DNA from: Rhodovulum strictum
GTDB lineage: Bacteria > Pseudomonadota > Alphaproteobacteria > Rhodobacterales > Rhodobacteraceae
DNA: 64,000 nt
Direction: 5' to 3'
Assembly (NCBI RefSeq): GCF_009649175.1
Contig: NZ_WJPO01000003.1
Span: forward strand, 124,001-188,000
Shown here: positions 37,647 to 46,806 of the stretch, in pieces
How the letters are laid out: each line of letters opens with the position of its first letter
How positions within the stretch are numbered: the first letter of the stretch is position 1
Made by a program: the position numbers and the translations under genes
Notes under the pieces: model-generated
What the model saw: the letters and a program-made list of their open reading frames with translations, nothing else
Told to the model about the DNA's origin: nothing
Databases searched by the model: none

Positions 37647-39095
37647 TCAGTCCGTGACTTCCTCGGTCGTCTCGGAACTGGGCTTGAACGAGCGGGTCAG
37701 GAAGGCGGGCATGTGATCGCCCATGCCGACCACCGGCGCATCGCGGCCGGGCCTTGCGCCGCGGCGGTCGCGGTCCCGATCACGTTCCCGATCGCGGCCG
37801 CCCCGGTCGCTGCGCTCCGCGCGATCGCGCGGGGCTTCGGCGGGGCCGGGCTCGGCCGCGCGCCGGGGCGTTTCGCGCGGCGGCGCGGCCTCGGTCGGGC
37901 GGGGGGTGTCCTTTTCGCGGCGCTCGCGCGGCTCGCTGGCCTTGGCCTTCAGCGGGCTTTCGACGCAGGGGATTTCCTTCTGGACCAGCGCCTCGATCGC
38001 GGTAAGCCATTTCTCGTCATGGGGCACGCAGATGGTCAGCGCCTTGCCCGTCCGCCCGGCCCGGCCGGTGCGGCCGATGCGGTGGACGTAATCCTCGGCA
38101 TGGCTGGGCACATCGTAGTTGAACACGTGCGACACGGCCGGAATGTCGAGCCCGCGTGCCGCCACGTCCGAGGCCACCAGCAGCCGCAGCCGCCCCTCGC
38201 GGAACGACTCGAGTGTGCGCGTGCGCTGCGACTGGTCCAGATCGCCATGGATCGGCGCCGCGTCATAGCCGTATTTCGCCAGCGACTTGGCGACGATATC
38301 GACCTCGGTCTTGCGGTTGCAGAAGATGATCGCGTTGGTGCAGGCCGCGCCCTCGCGGTCGATCAGCGCCCGCAGCAGCGCGCGTTTTTCCTTGGCCTGC
38401 ATGTCCTTGCGGCTGGCGGAATGATGCACGACGCCCTGTTCGATGCTTTCGGCGGTGGTCGCGCGGCGCGCGACCTCGACCTTGGCGGGGGCAGAAAGGA
38501 AGGTGTTGGTCACCCGCTCGATCTCGGGCGCCATGGTGGCCGAGAAGAACAGCGTCTGCCGGGTAAAGGGGGTGAGCTGGAAGATGCGTTCGATATCCGG
38601 AATGAAGCCCATGTCGAGCATCCGGTCGGCCTCGTCCACCACCATGATCTGGACGCCGGTCAGCAAGAGCTTGCCGCGCTCGAAATGATCGAGCAACCGG
38701 CCCGGCGTGGCGATCAGCACATCCACGCCCTTGTCGATCAGCGCGTCCTGTTCCTTGAAGCTGACGCCGCCGATCAATAGCGCCTTGGTCAGCTTGGTGT
38801 TCTTGGCATAGGTGTCGAAATTCTCGGCCACCTGCGCGGCCAGTTCGCGCGTGGGCGCCAGCACAAGGCTGCGCGGCATCCGGGCCCGGGCACGGCCGCG
38901 GCCCAGAAGCGTGATCATCGGCAGCACGAAGCTTGCGGTCTTGCCGGTGCCGGTCTGGGCGATGCCCAGCACGTCGCGGCCTTCGAGAGCGGGGGGAATT
39001 GCGCCTTCCTGGATCGGTGTGGGCTGGGTATAGCCGGCGTCGATGATGGCGGAAAGCACCTTGGGGTCGAGCCCCAGATCGGCGAAAGTGGTCAT
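37647..39095 (-). CDS. rhlE: DEAD-box RNA helicase RhlE-type
   Basis: This ATP-dependent RNA helicase acts in ribosome assembly and RNA turnover. The 482-residue protein has the Q motif (TPIQEGAIP at 26-34), motif I AQTGTGKT at 46-53, DEAD in VVDEADRMLD, SAT, and HRIGRTGRAGR. The C-terminal 90 residues are an Arg/Asp/Glu/Gly-rich, low-complexity RNA-binding tail. The ATG at 39095 (MTTFADLGLD) matches the family start; the frame is open further upstream. It lies 156 bp downstream of exoD on the same strand. The rhlE symbol is by similarity and could overlap other DEAD-box paralogues. Confidence 0.9.
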   Translation of the reverse strand: MTTFADLGLDPKVLSAIIDAGYTQPTPIQEGAIPPALEGRDVLGIAQTGTGKTASFVLPMITLLGRGRARARMPRSLVLAPTRELAAQVAENFDTYAKNTKLTKALLIGGVSFKEQDALIDKGVDVLIATPGRLLDHFERGKLLLTGVQIMVVDEADRMLDMGFIPDIERIFQLTPFTRQTLFFSATMAPEIERVTNTFLSAPAKVEVARRATTAESIEQGVVHHSASRKDMQAKEKRALLRALIDREGAACTNAIIFCNRKTEVDIVAKSLAKYGYDAAPIHGDLDQSQRTRTLESFREGRLRLLVASDVAARGLDIPAVSHVFNYDVPSHAEDYVHRIGRTGRAGRTGKALTICVPHDEKWLTAIEALVQKEIPCVESPLKAKASEPRERREKDTPRPTEAAPPRETPRRAAEPGPAEAPRDRAERSDRGGRDRERDRDRDRRGARPGRDAPVVGMGDHMPAFLTRSFKPSSETTEEVTD

Positions 39096-39251
39096 GTGGG
39101 TCCTTGGCGTGGTTGCGGCGTCGAATGGCCGCTCTGCCCCGCGCGGCCCGCCCGGCCGGATTGCCGGACTCGTGTGTCGTGGCTGGCTCTTAGGCCATGA
39201 AGGCGCGTTCGTCAAGGTTCGTGCCCGGCGCCGCCGCGGCGCGGGGCGGTG

Positions 39252-39842
39252 TCAAAGGAAGAAGGTCGCGATGAACAGGATTTCGGCCAGGATCAGCGCA
39301 TAACCGGCAAGGGCGGCCAGCCCGTCGCGCGAGGACAGCGCCAGCCCCAGCACCAGCACATGCAGCGACAGCACGAAGGGAAAGCCCGGGATCAGCCCGA
39401 CCAGCGTCATCACCGCGCCGGTCACCAGCAGGATCAGCGCGATCAGGCGGCTGGCCACCGCGCCCTCGACCAGCCCCACCAGCCGCGGCGTCAGATGCGG
39501 GCGCAGCCACAGCGCCCAGCGCTGGGCGCGCGCGACCGACAGCGCCAGCATGTGCCCCGAAAAGCTGACCCGGCCCAGCCGGTCGGGCACCCAGATCTCG
39601 CGCGCGCCGGTCATCATCCGCCCGCCGATCAGGATCAGGAACAGCGCAACCACGTTCGGCACGCCGGGGATCATGCCCGTCGGCAGGATCAGCAGCCCCG
39701 CCAGCAGCACCAGAAGCGGGCCGAAGCCGCGCGGGCCGATGGTCTCGACCAGATCGTGGACGCTGATCCGGTCGCGGGCAAGCGCCAGCGCACCCAGGTC
39801 GTCCAGCAGGGACGAGATGATCCAGTCGTCTTCGCCACGCAT
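39252..39842 (-). CDS. ExoD-family membrane protein
   Basis: ExoD of Sinorhizobium affects exopolysaccharide production and alkaline tolerance; its biochemical function is unknown. The 196-residue protein begins with a soluble helix (MRGEDDWIISSLLDDLG), then GFGPLLVLLAGLLILPTGMIPGVPN and two or more further membrane helices (LILLVTGAVMTLVGLIPGFP, LAGYALILAEILFIATFFL). The duplicated P-x-G-x-P turns (TGMIPGVP and GLIPGFP) are characteristic. It is in the same direction as rhlE and diverges from the Sel1 gene. Confidence 0.87.
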   Translation of the reverse strand: MRGEDDWIISSLLDDLGALALARDRISVHDLVETIGPRGFGPLLVLLAGLLILPTGMIPGVPNVVALFLILIGGRMMTGAREIWVPDRLGRVSFSGHMLALSVARAQRWALWLRPHLTPRLVGLVEGAVASRLIALILLVTGAVMTLVGLIPGFPFVLSLHVLVLGLALSSRDGLAALAGYALILAEILFIATFFL

Positions 39843-40013
39843 CGCGCTCGGCCGCCCTGCCCGGGAACTGTGGTCTCGGTTGCCAGGGCGGCCGGTGGCG
39901 CCCCTGACGTGATGTCGCGGCAGCGCGGCGCAAATTCAAGCATCCCGTGTTGACAAGGCTTCGGCCCCGTCTGCAACTGTGCGTCGAACGGAGCGGTTCC
40001 CGGGAGAGGCAGA

Positions 40014-41315
40014 ATGGCATTTCGGTCGACCAGAAGCAGGGCGCTGGCAGGCGCGCTTGTGGCGGGCATGGCGGGGGCGTCGGTGGGATTGGCCGCGGGC
40101 GGGCAACCGGGCGATCCGCAGGGCATGCGGGTGGTCGGAGAGGCACTGCTGACCGGGACCGACGGGCTGAGACAGGATGTCGCGCAGGGTCTTCAGATGC
40201 TCGAACAGGCGGCCGAGGCGGGCGATCCGCGCGCCCAGCGGCTGGTCGGGACGGCGCTGCTTTGGGGCGGGCCGGTGGCGACCGATCCGGCGCGGGCGCA
40301 GGCGCTTCTGTCCGCTGCGGCCGAGGCGGGCGATGTCGATGCGATGCGGGTGTTGGGCCAGAACCTGGTCGGCGGCTGGGTGCTTGATCGCGATGCCGCG
40401 ACCGGCCGGGCCTTGCTGGAGCGCGCGATTGCCGCTGGCGATGTCGAGGCGCGGGTCGTGCTGGGCGATCTGCTGCTGCACGGGATCGGTCTGGACAGCG
40501 ACCCCGCAACGGCGCTTGCCCTGTTCGAGCAGGCAGCCGAGGCCGGCAATGGCGAGGGGATCGAGAAATACGGCGACTGGCTGATGTGGAGCCGCAAGAG
40601 CCCCGCCCGGGCCGAGTCCTATCTGCGCCGCGCCGCCGGGATGGGGCGGGCCTCGGCCTGGACCCGGCTCGCCGAGGGGGCGATGTATGGCTATCTGGGC
40701 GATGGCTCGCGCGCCAAGTTCCCCGAATTTGCCGAGCGGGCCCGCGCGCTTGGCCAGAACCGGATTGCGGTGCTCGAGGCAGAGCGGCGCATGTGGGGGA
40801 TCAGCATGCGCGCCAACGGCCCCGAGGCGGTGGACATGCTGGAACGCGCGGTCGAACAGGGCAATCCCGAGGCGCTGAAGGCGCTGGTTGCGCTCAAGCG
40901 CGACGGCAACGGGATGAACGTGCGCCGCGACCGGGCAGCCGCGCGCGAGCTGCTGGACCGCCATGGCGATCTGCTGACCCCAACCGAGGCGGCCCAGCTT
41001 GCCGCGACCTTGCGCGCGGCCGAGGCGCGAACGCCGCAGGATTACGCGGCGCTTGCCGATCTGATCGCGATGGGCGGCCCGTTGCGCTCGACCTGGTTCG
41101 CGGGCGAACTGAACGCCGCCAACCCGAATTTCGCGATCTACCTGTTGCAGGCGCGGCTGCATCGCGAGGGTCTGTATTCCGGCCCGCTCAACGGTCAGGC
41201 CACCACGCCGACCCTGCGCGCGCTTTATCGCGCCTGCCAGGGGCTTGCCGACCGCTCGGGCTGCGATGACAGCGTGATGTCCCCCCGCGTGATCGCTGCC
41301 CTGCTGACACGCTAG
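40014..41315 (+). CDS. Sel1-repeat protein with peptidoglycan-binding-like tail
   Basis: This is a probable periplasmic scaffold protein. The 433-residue precursor has a signal peptide (ALAGALVAGMAGASVGLAAG), several Sel1-like helical repeats over about 50-330 (for example LLSAAAEAGDVDAMRVLG and LLERAIAAGDVEARVVLG, 36-residue spacing) and a C-terminal segment (LLQARLHREGLYSGPLNG, near 382-400) that looks like a peptidoglycan-binding domain. GGGAGAGG precedes the ATG at 40014. Partners are unknown; it is transcribed alone and faces apt. Confidence 0.82.
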   Translation: MAFRSTRSRALAGALVAGMAGASVGLAAGGQPGDPQGMRVVGEALLTGTDGLRQDVAQGLQMLEQAAEAGDPRAQRLVGTALLWGGPVATDPARAQALLSAAAEAGDVDAMRVLGQNLVGGWVLDRDAATGRALLERAIAAGDVEARVVLGDLLLHGIGLDSDPATALALFEQAAEAGNGEGIEKYGDWLMWSRKSPARAESYLRRAAGMGRASAWTRLAEGAMYGYLGDGSRAKFPEFAERARALGQNRIAVLEAERRMWGISMRANGPEAVDMLERAVEQGNPEALKALVALKRDGNGMNVRRDRAAARELLDRHGDLLTPTEAAQLAATLRAAEARTPQDYAALADLIAMGGPLRSTWFAGELNAANPNFAIYLLQARLHREGLYSGPLNGQATTPTLRALYRACQGLADRSGCDDSVMSPRVIAALLTR

Positions 41316-41426
41316 GCCGGGCGCGCAACCTTCACGGGCAATGAGCGCCCCGCGATCTGGCCGGGGTCGGGCCGCGCCTGACCCCATGCGGGCCGGTCCG
41401 CTTGCGGGGACGGACCGGCCGCGGGT

Positions 41427-41966
41427 TCAGTGCCCCGAATAGTCGCAGAGCGCGTGGACCTCGATCCCCAGCGCTTCCAGCCGCCGGCGCCCGCCGAGAT
41501 CGGGCAGGTCCACGATGAAGGCACAGCCGACGATCTGGGCGCCCAGCCTTTCGCACAGCCTGATCCCCGCCTCGGCGGTGCCCCCGGTGGCCAGAAGGTC
41601 GTCGACAAGCAGCACCTTTTCGCCGGGCGAAAGCGCGTCGTCATGGATCTCGATCACCGCCTCGCCATATTCGAGCTGGTATTCCTCGGCGATGGTGGCG
41701 GCGGGCAGCTTGCCCTTCTTGCGCACCGGCACGAAGCCCTTGGACAATTGGTGCGCAATGGCGCCGCCCAGGATGAAGCCGCGCGCCTCAAGCCCCACAA
41801 CCTTGTCGATCTGCTGGCCCGCATAGGGGTGCAGCAACTGGTCGATGGCCATGCGGAAGCCGCGCGGGTCGGCGAACAGCGTGGTCACGTCGCGGAACAT
41901 GATCCCTTCATGCGGGAAGTCGACGATGGTGCGGATGTAATCCTTGACGGAATTGCTCGGCGGCAT
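41427..41966 (-). CDS. apt: Adenine phosphoribosyltransferase
   Basis: This enzyme salvages adenine to AMP using PRPP. The 179-residue protein has the PRPP-binding motif [17 protein letters not shown], the flexible loop region ([19 protein letters not shown]) and [12 protein letters not shown] near the N-terminus. The frame is open far upstream; the ATG at 41966 ([11 protein letters not shown]) fits the family. It lies 122 bp downstream of mtnP on the same strand. MtnP releases adenine from methylthioadenosine, so the pair forms a salvage route. Confidence 0.96.
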   Translation of the reverse strand: MPPSNSVKDYIRTIVDFPHEGIMFRDVTTLFADPRGFRMAIDQLLHPYAGQQIDKVVGLEARGFILGGAIAHQLSKGFVPVRKKGKLPAATIAEEYQLEYGEAVIEIHDDALSPGEKVLLVDDLLATGGTAEAGIRLCERLGAQIVGCAFIVDLPDLGGRRRLEALGIEVHALCDYSGH

Positions 41967-42088
41967 GGCGGGAACCCTTTCGGTCAGTGCTTGGCTCGGG
42001 TGTCGCTCAGGCGGGGCGGTGGTGCAAGGTTGCGGTTTGCCGCAAGGCAGGGGCGCGGGGCAGACCCCGGCCCCGCGCCGCGATGCGC

Positions 42089-42961
42089 CTAGCGGTTCAG
42101 CACGCGCCCGGCGACCGCGTCGAGTTTCGCGACCAGCGCGGGGTCGCGTTTCTCGGGGGCGGTGATCATCGCGTATTCCAGCGCCGTATCGCAGCCCTTG
42201 TCGCAGGGCTTGTGCGCGCCCAGAAGGCCGGGCAGGCGGGTGACCATGGCGCGGGCCTTTTCGGCATTGCCGATCAGGGTCTTGACGATATCGGCCACCT
42301 CGACCGCGTCGTGATCGGGGTGCCAGCAATCGTAATCGGTGACCATGGCGATCGAGGCATAGCAAAGCTCGGCCTCGCGCGCCAGTTTCGCCTCGGGCAT
42401 GTTGGTCATGCCGATCACGTCGCAGCCCCAGTTCTCGCGGTAGAGCTTCGATTCCGCCAGCGTCGAGAATTGCGGCCCTTCCATCGCCAGATAGGTGCCG
42501 CCCTGGTGGATGGTGATGCCCTCGTCGCGGGCGGCCTGAAGGCAGGCGGCCGACAGCCGTCCGCAGGTCGGGTGCGCCACGCTGACATGCGCCACGCAGC
42601 CCTGACCGAAGAAGCTTTTCTCGCGCGCGAAGGTGCGGTCGATGAACTGCTCGACCACCACGAAATCGCCCGGCGCCAGTTCCTCGCGGAACGAGCCGCA
42701 GGCCGAGACCGAGACTACATCGGTCGCGCCCAGCCGTTTCAGTGCGTCGATATTGGCGCGGTAGGGCACGGTCGAGGGCGAATGGACATGGCCCCGCCCG
42801 TGACGCGGCAGGAAGGCCATCCTGACGCCCCCCAGCGTGCCGGTCAGGATCTCGTCGGACGGTTTGCCCCAGGGGCTGTCCACCGCCTGCCAGCGCGCAT
42901 CCTCCAGCCCCTCGATGTCATAGACGCCCGAGCCGCCGATCACCGCGATCATCCGTTCCAT
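42089..42961 (-). CDS. mtnP: S-methyl-5'-thioadenosine phosphorylase
   Basis: This enzyme phosphorolyses methylthioadenosine to adenine and methylthioribose-1-phosphate in methionine salvage. The 290-residue protein has the family signature [13 protein letters not shown] at 6-18, [21 protein letters not shown], and [11 protein letters not shown] with the purine/ribose pocket. The ATG at 42961 has GAGGGG 6 bp upstream. Together with apt it recovers adenine as AMP. No mtnA or other methionine-salvage gene is nearby. Confidence 0.95.
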   Translation of the reverse strand: MERMIAVIGGSGVYDIEGLEDARWQAVDSPWGKPSDEILTGTLGGVRMAFLPRHGRGHVHSPSTVPYRANIDALKRLGATDVVSVSACGSFREELAPGDFVVVEQFIDRTFAREKSFFGQGCVAHVSVAHPTCGRLSAACLQAARDEGITIHQGGTYLAMEGPQFSTLAESKLYRENWGCDVIGMTNMPEAKLAREAELCYASIAMVTDYDCWHPDHDAVEVADIVKTLIGNAEKARAMVTRLPGLLGAHKPCDKGCDTALEYAMITAPEKRDPALVAKLDAVAGRVLNR

Positions 42962-43265
42962 GGTCCGCCCCTCTTTCCGGTTTCGTGAGTCGGCCCCTTT
43001 TAAGGGGCGGGGCGCGTCGCGGAAAGCCCGTGCTTGGCCGCAGGGCGGCGGGTCATTCGCCTAGGCGTTTCAGCTCGAACACCGCGCGGCCACGCAATCG
43101 TCGCACAGCTGGATGCCGGTGACGTCACCGAAACGGCCCCGCCCGCCAGCGTGACGATCTGTGTCGGGCGACATCCAAGGCTGGCGGGCGCAGGCGATGG
43201 CGTCGCAGGTTTGCCCCCGTCCGGGCCCCGTGCTAGGGGCGTTTCCAGCAGGCGGGAGGCATGTC
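42962..43265. other. Intergenic region between mtnP and the GNAT gene
   Basis: This 304-bp region should hold both divergent promoters. A short inverted repeat, GCCCCTT-TT-AAGGGGC, lies at 42993-43008 near the mtnP start. A 34-codon minus-strand frame at 43070-43174 is not supported as a gene. The last bases carry the GGGAGG ribosome-binding site (43254-43259) that fixes the start of the GNAT gene. Confidence 0.45.
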
Positions 43266-43757
43266 TTGTTCCGGGTGGCCGAGGAAACGGCAGAGGATTG
43301 GTGGGAGGTCGAGGGGCTTTACGACCTTTGCTTTGCGCCGGGGCGCACGGCGCTGTCCTCCTATCGGCTGCGCGAAGGGGGCGATCCGGTTCCGGGGCTT
43401 TGCCTGACCGCGCGGGATGGCGACGGCATCCTGGCGGCCGCGATCCGCTACTGGCCGGTGCTGGTGGGCGGTGCGCCCGCGCTGCTGCTGGGGCCTGTCG
43501 CGGTGCACCCCACAAGGCAGGGCGAGGGGCTGGGGGCACTTCTGATACGCGAGTCGCTGGAACGCGCCCGGCTGCTGGGTTTTGGCCGGGTGATGCTGGT
43601 GGGCGATGCGCCCTATTACGGTCGGTTCGGCTTTCAGCGGCTCGACGGTGTCGAGATGCCCCCGCCCACCAACCCCGACCGCGTGCTGGGCATTGCGCTG
43701 GTGCCGGGGGCCTGGGACGGGGTTGCCGGGGCGGTGACGCGGCTGGCCGAAGGATAG
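43266..43757 (+). CDS. GNAT-family N-acetyltransferase
   Basis: A predicted acetyl-CoA-dependent N-acetyltransferase with unknown acceptor. The 163-residue protein has the GNAT acetyl-CoA-binding region [24 protein letters not shown] (Arg/Gln-x-x-Gly type) and then [19 protein letters not shown]. The start is a TTG at 43266 ([19 protein letters not shown]), chosen because GGGAGG lies exactly 6 bp upstream. In-frame ATGs further upstream lack such a site and add non-conserved sequence. It precedes msrA by 82 bp. Confidence 0.82.
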   Translation: MFRVAEETAEDWWEVEGLYDLCFAPGRTALSSYRLREGGDPVPGLCLTARDGDGILAAAIRYWPVLVGGAPALLLGPVAVHPTRQGEGLGALLIRESLERARLLGFGRVMLVGDAPYYGRFGFQRLDGVEMPPPTNPDRVLGIALVPGAWDGVAGAVTRLAEG

Positions 43758-43839
43758 CCGCGCGATCGCGCCGCAGCCATCTGGGCGGCGCGGCCGGGCG
43801 GTCTATATCCAGCCTCGATCCACGACGAGAGGTCTCAGC

Positions 43840-44490
43840 ATGTTCTCCTTTCTCGGCCGCAAGACCGACATGGTCGCCGAGGCCGATGCCTGGCCCGGCC
43901 GCCCCGATCCGATCCCGACCGCCGCGACGCATTTCGTTTTCGGTCGTCCGCTCAAGGCGCCCATCCCCGAGGGGATGGAGGAAGCGGTCTTCGGCATGGG
44001 CTGTTTCTGGGGCGTCGAGCGCAAGTTCTGGCAGTTGCCGGGCGTGTGGATGACCGCGGCAGGCTATGCCGGGGGCTTCACGCCGAACCCGACCTATGAA
44101 GAGGTCTGCACCGGCCGCACCGGCCATACCGAGGTGGTGCGCGTGGTCCATGACCCGGCGGTGGTCAGCTATGAAACGCTGCTGCGCCATTTCTGGGAAG
44201 GGCACGATCCCACGCAGGGCATGCGGCAGGGCAATGATCGCGGCACGCAATACCGATCCGCGATCTACACCTTCACCGAGGCGCAGGAAAATGCGGCCGA
44301 GGCCAGCCGTGCCGCCTATCAGGACCGTCTGCGCAAGGCGGGCTTTGGTGCCATCACCACCGAGATCCGCGCCGTGCCGCCCTTCTTCTATGCCGAGGGT
44401 TATCACCAGCAATACCTGGCCAAGAATCCCGGCGGCTATTGCGGGTTGGGCGGCACCGGCGTCAGTTGTCCCGAGGGGCCGGGCGCCTGA
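43840..44490 (+). CDS. msrA: Peptide methionine (S)-S-oxide reductase
   Basis: This enzyme repairs oxidised methionine (S-sulfoxide) in proteins with thioredoxin. The 216-residue protein has the catalytic [11 protein letters not shown] with Cys55 at 54-64, and a C-terminal recycling cysteine region ([13 protein letters not shown]). The N-terminal 45 residues are an extension that is common in long MsrA forms. GAGAGG precedes the ATG. It is followed closely by the P-loop gene and prmA, a likely operon. Confidence 0.95.
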   Translation: MFSFLGRKTDMVAEADAWPGRPDPIPTAATHFVFGRPLKAPIPEGMEEAVFGMGCFWGVERKFWQLPGVWMTAAGYAGGFTPNPTYEEVCTGRTGHTEVVRVVHDPAVVSYETLLRHFWEGHDPTQGMRQGNDRGTQYRSAIYTFTEAQENAAEASRAAYQDRLRKAGFGAITTEIRAVPPFFYAEGYHQQYLAKNPGGYCGLGGTGVSCPEGPGA

Positions 44491-44502
44491 GCCCCTGCGG
44501 CC

Positions 44503-45060
44503 ATGGGCCGTCGCATCCTGATCCTGGGCGCTGCGGGGGCGGGCAGTTCCACGCTGGCGCGCGCGCTGGCGGACCGGCTGGCCTCGCAGGTTTTCGACGC
44601 CGACGATTTCCTGTGGCAGCCAAGCGATCCGCCCTTTCGCAAGACCCGCCCGCCCGCCGAGCGGGTGGCACTGATGCAGGCCATGTTCGCGCCGCGCTCT
44701 GACTGGGTGCTGGCGGGGGCGATCTGCGGCTGGGGCGATGCGCTGATCCCGCGGCTGACGCATGCGCTTTTCCTGTCCGCGCCGACCGAGGCCCGGATCA
44801 TCCGCCTGCGCCGCCGCGAGCGTCAGCGCCATGGCGCGGCGGTGGCCGCGGGCGGCGCGCGGGCGCAGGAATTCCGCGCGTTCCTCGACTATGCGTCTGG
44901 CTATGACGATCCCGCCTTTGCCGGGCGCAGCCGGGTGCAGCATGACGCCTGGCTGTCGGCGCTGGCCTGTCCGGTGATCCGGCTTGACGGCGCCGACCCG
45001 CCCGGCGTTCTGGCCGAGCGGGCGCTTGCCGCGCTTGACCCCGGCGCGCCGGGCGCCTAG
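44503..45060 (+). CDS. Adenylate kinase-like P-loop NTPase
   Basis: This is a small nucleotide-binding protein of the adenylate kinase-like/shikimate kinase-like fold, with unknown substrate. The 185-residue protein has a Walker A-type loop GAAGAGSST at 9-17 (Gly-x-x-Gly-x-Gly-Ser-Ser, so the usual Lys is replaced by Ser), then FDADDFLW, like the acceptor-side motif of such kinases. The missing P-loop Lys raises doubt about catalysis. It lies 12 bp after msrA and 33 bp before prmA, so the three are probably co-transcribed. Confidence 0.8.
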   Translation: MGRRILILGAAGAGSSTLARALADRLASQVFDADDFLWQPSDPPFRKTRPPAERVALMQAMFAPRSDWVLAGAICGWGDALIPRLTHALFLSAPTEARIIRLRRRERQRHGAAVAAGGARAQEFRAFLDYASGYDDPAFAGRSRVQHDAWLSALACPVIRLDGADPPGVLAERALAALDPGAPGA

Positions 45061-45093
45061 GCGCTGGGCCAAGCCACCGCAGGAGACCCGCCC

Positions 45094-45969
45094 ATGCCCA
45101 CCTTTACCGCGCTGACAACCCTTTCCGGCAAGGACCAGGCCGAGGCTCTGGGCGAGGCGATGGAGCGGCTCGACCCCGAGCCCACTGGCGTCGGCGTGTT
45201 CGAGATCGAGGACGGCTCGGGCCTGTGGGAAGTCGGTGGCTATTTCACCGAAACCCCCGATGCAGCCGGTCTGGCGCTGCTGGCCAGCATGTACGGCGCG
45301 CGCGCCTTTGCCATTTCGGAACTGCCCGAGACCGATTGGGTGGCCAAGGTCAAGCGCGAGCTGGCGCCGGTCGAGGCCGGGCGCTTCTTCGTCTATGGCA
45401 GCCACGATGCCGACCGCGTGCCCGAGGACCGGATCGCTCTGCTGATCGAGGCATCCATGGCCTTTGGCACCGGCCATCACGGCACCACGCAGGGCTGCCT
45501 GCGCGCGCTGGACCGGCTGGCCACGCAGGGCGCCACGCCGCGCGCGGTGGCCGATATCGGCTGCGGGACGGCGGTGCTGGCGATGGCGGCGGCGCGGCTG
45601 TGGGATGTGCCGGTGCTGGCCTCGGATATCGACCCGGTCGCGGTCGAGGTCGCGGCCGAGAATGTCGCGGCCAACGGTCTGGCGGGCAAGGTGCATTGCC
45701 TCGAGGCGGCCGGGCTCGATCATCCCGATCTTGAGGCCGCGGCACCCTATGGCCTCATTTTCGCCAATATCCTCAAGGCGCCGCTGATCGGCCTTGCCCC
45801 CGCCATCGCTGCCCGAATCGCCCCGGGCGGCCATGCGATCCTGTCCGGGCTGCTCGAGGAACAAGGCCCCGAAGTGGCGGCCTGTTACGGCGAAAACGGG
45901 CTGATCGTCCACGAAACCGAGGTGATCGGTGACTGGATCACGCTTTGTCTCAGGAAATCCGCGAACTAG
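45094..45969 (+). CDS. prmA: Ribosomal protein L11 methyltransferase
   Basis: This SAM-dependent enzyme trimethylates lysines and the N-terminus of ribosomal protein L11. The 291-residue protein has an N-terminal substrate-binding domain and a Rossmann methyltransferase domain with AFGTGHHGTTQGCL, motif I VADIGCGTAVLAMAA and IFANILKAPLI. CAGGAGAC precedes the ATG. It is the last gene of the msrA-prmA set. Confidence 0.94.
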   Translation: MPTFTALTTLSGKDQAEALGEAMERLDPEPTGVGVFEIEDGSGLWEVGGYFTETPDAAGLALLASMYGARAFAISELPETDWVAKVKRELAPVEAGRFFVYGSHDADRVPEDRIALLIEASMAFGTGHHGTTQGCLRALDRLATQGATPRAVADIGCGTAVLAMAAARLWDVPVLASDIDPVAVEVAAENVAANGLAGKVHCLEAAGLDHPDLEAAAPYGLIFANILKAPLIGLAPAIAARIAPGGHAILSGLLEEQGPEVAACYGENGLIVHETEVIGDWITLCLRKSAN

Positions 45970-46031
45970 GCCATAATCCTGCCGCCTTTAGCACCCATTA
46001 AGGACACACTACGGCGAAAGGAGAGAAGTCC

Positions 46032-46382
46032 ATGCACGATCCGCAACACGAACAGTTCCGCGTCCGGCTTGCGCGGGTGGAGCGGATGCACCGGGATGGC
46101 CATGTCTCCGAGCTGGCCGGAACGAATGGCTGGACGACACCGCGTCTCAGCCTGTCCGTGGGGATCCCGCTCTGGCGCGCGCTGGGGATGATCGCGCTGG
46201 CCATGCTGGTGCTCAAGGCCGCGATCCTTGCCCAGATCGGCCCGCAGGCTTACGAACATCACCTGGCCAGTGCTTCGGGTGCCTCCGTCGTGCAGCAGGT
46301 GGCGACCTATGTCATGCAGATCGACCCGATCACCGAATGGCTGGCGGGTGCGATGCGCGCCCTGATCGCGCTGTTTTCCTGA
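46032..46382 (+). CDS. Small single-pass membrane protein of unknown function
   Basis: The function is not recognised. The 116-residue protein has a basic soluble N-terminus (about 1-50, RVRLARVERMHRDGHVSEL), one clear membrane helix (LWRALGMIALAMLVLKAAILAQI, about 47-69) and an amphipathic C-terminus. AAAGGAGAG precedes the ATG. It is transcribed alone and ends in a strong terminator. Similar small proteins occur in Rhodobacteraceae as I recall, but no role is known. Confidence 0.75.
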   Translation: MHDPQHEQFRVRLARVERMHRDGHVSELAGTNGWTTPRLSLSVGIPLWRALGMIALAMLVLKAAILAQIGPQAYEHHLASASGASVVQQVATYVMQIDPITEWLAGAMRALIALFS

Positions 46383-46424
46383 TCCACGGCATCGCGGCCG
46401 GCCGATCCGCACGGCCCGGACGCG

Positions 46425-46460
46425 AACGCCCCGGCAGAAGGTTCTGCCGGGGCGTTTTCC
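46425..46460 (+). terminator. Rho-independent terminator after the small membrane protein
   Basis: A perfect 15-bp stem (AACGCCCCGGCAGAA 46425-46439 with its complement 46442-46456) over a 2-base GG turn, followed by TTTCC. Stem strength compensates for the short T-run. Confidence 0.85.
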
Positions 46461-46532
46461 CGTCCGTGAGAAGGCGGGTGGGCCGACCCGGGCGGGTTCC
46501 GCGAAATGGCGGTCCGCTGCGGGCCGGTCGGC

Positions 46533-46572
46533 TTCGAAGCGTGGCCCGGGGGGTGTGGCCTGACGCTTCGAA
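46533..46572. repeat. Inverted repeat downstream of the DUF1127 gene
   Basis: TTCGAAGCGT (46533-46542) and ACGCTTCGAA (46563-46572) are exact inverse complements across 20 bp that themselves contain GGCC/GGCC. It lies 30 bp past the stop of the leftward DUF1127 gene. No T-tract follows in either direction; it may be a processing or termination structure. Confidence 0.6.
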
Positions 46573-46602
46573 CTCGGTCTGTGACGTTCGGCCGGATCGT
46601 GC

Positions 46603-46806
46603 CTAGCGCGTGATCCGGTCGATATCGGCCCGGCTGAGCCCGATATCGTCAAGCTCGCGGTCGGTCAGTCGCCACAGTTCATTGCGTGTCCTGCGGGCGT
46701 CGATCCTCGCCGCCAGCCGCCCGAAAAGACCGGCAATCAGCCGGTGCAGGCCATGTGCCGCAGGCCACCGGCCCGCGTGCGGGCTGTCATCGTGAAAAGA
46801 CGCCAT
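46603..46806 (-). CDS. DUF1127 (YjiS-like) small protein
   Basis: A 67-residue basic protein. It has the DUF1127 core RNELWRLTDRELDDIGLSRADIDRITR at its C-terminus; related small Arg-rich proteins affect RNA turnover or phosphate and stress responses in some alphaproteobacteria. The ATG at 46806 (MASFHDDSPHAGRW) is used; the longer frame upstream is not supported. It diverges from ruvC across an AT-rich intergenic region. Confidence 0.85.
   Translation of the reverse strand: MASFHDDSPHAGRWPAAHGLHRLIAGLFGRLAARIDARRTRNELWRLTDRELDDIGLSRADIDRITR

Noticed and set aside
43070-43174. A 34-codon minus-strand frame ending CDDCVAARCSS
   Set aside because: Cys-rich end is suggestive, but there is no family match that I recognise, no clear ribosome-binding site and it lies in a promoter region.
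43000-45912. Long minus-strand open frame opposite the GNAT gene, msrA, the P-loop gene and prmA
   Set aside because: The plus strand encodes recognisable proteins with ribosome-binding sites; the antisense translation is compositional noise.
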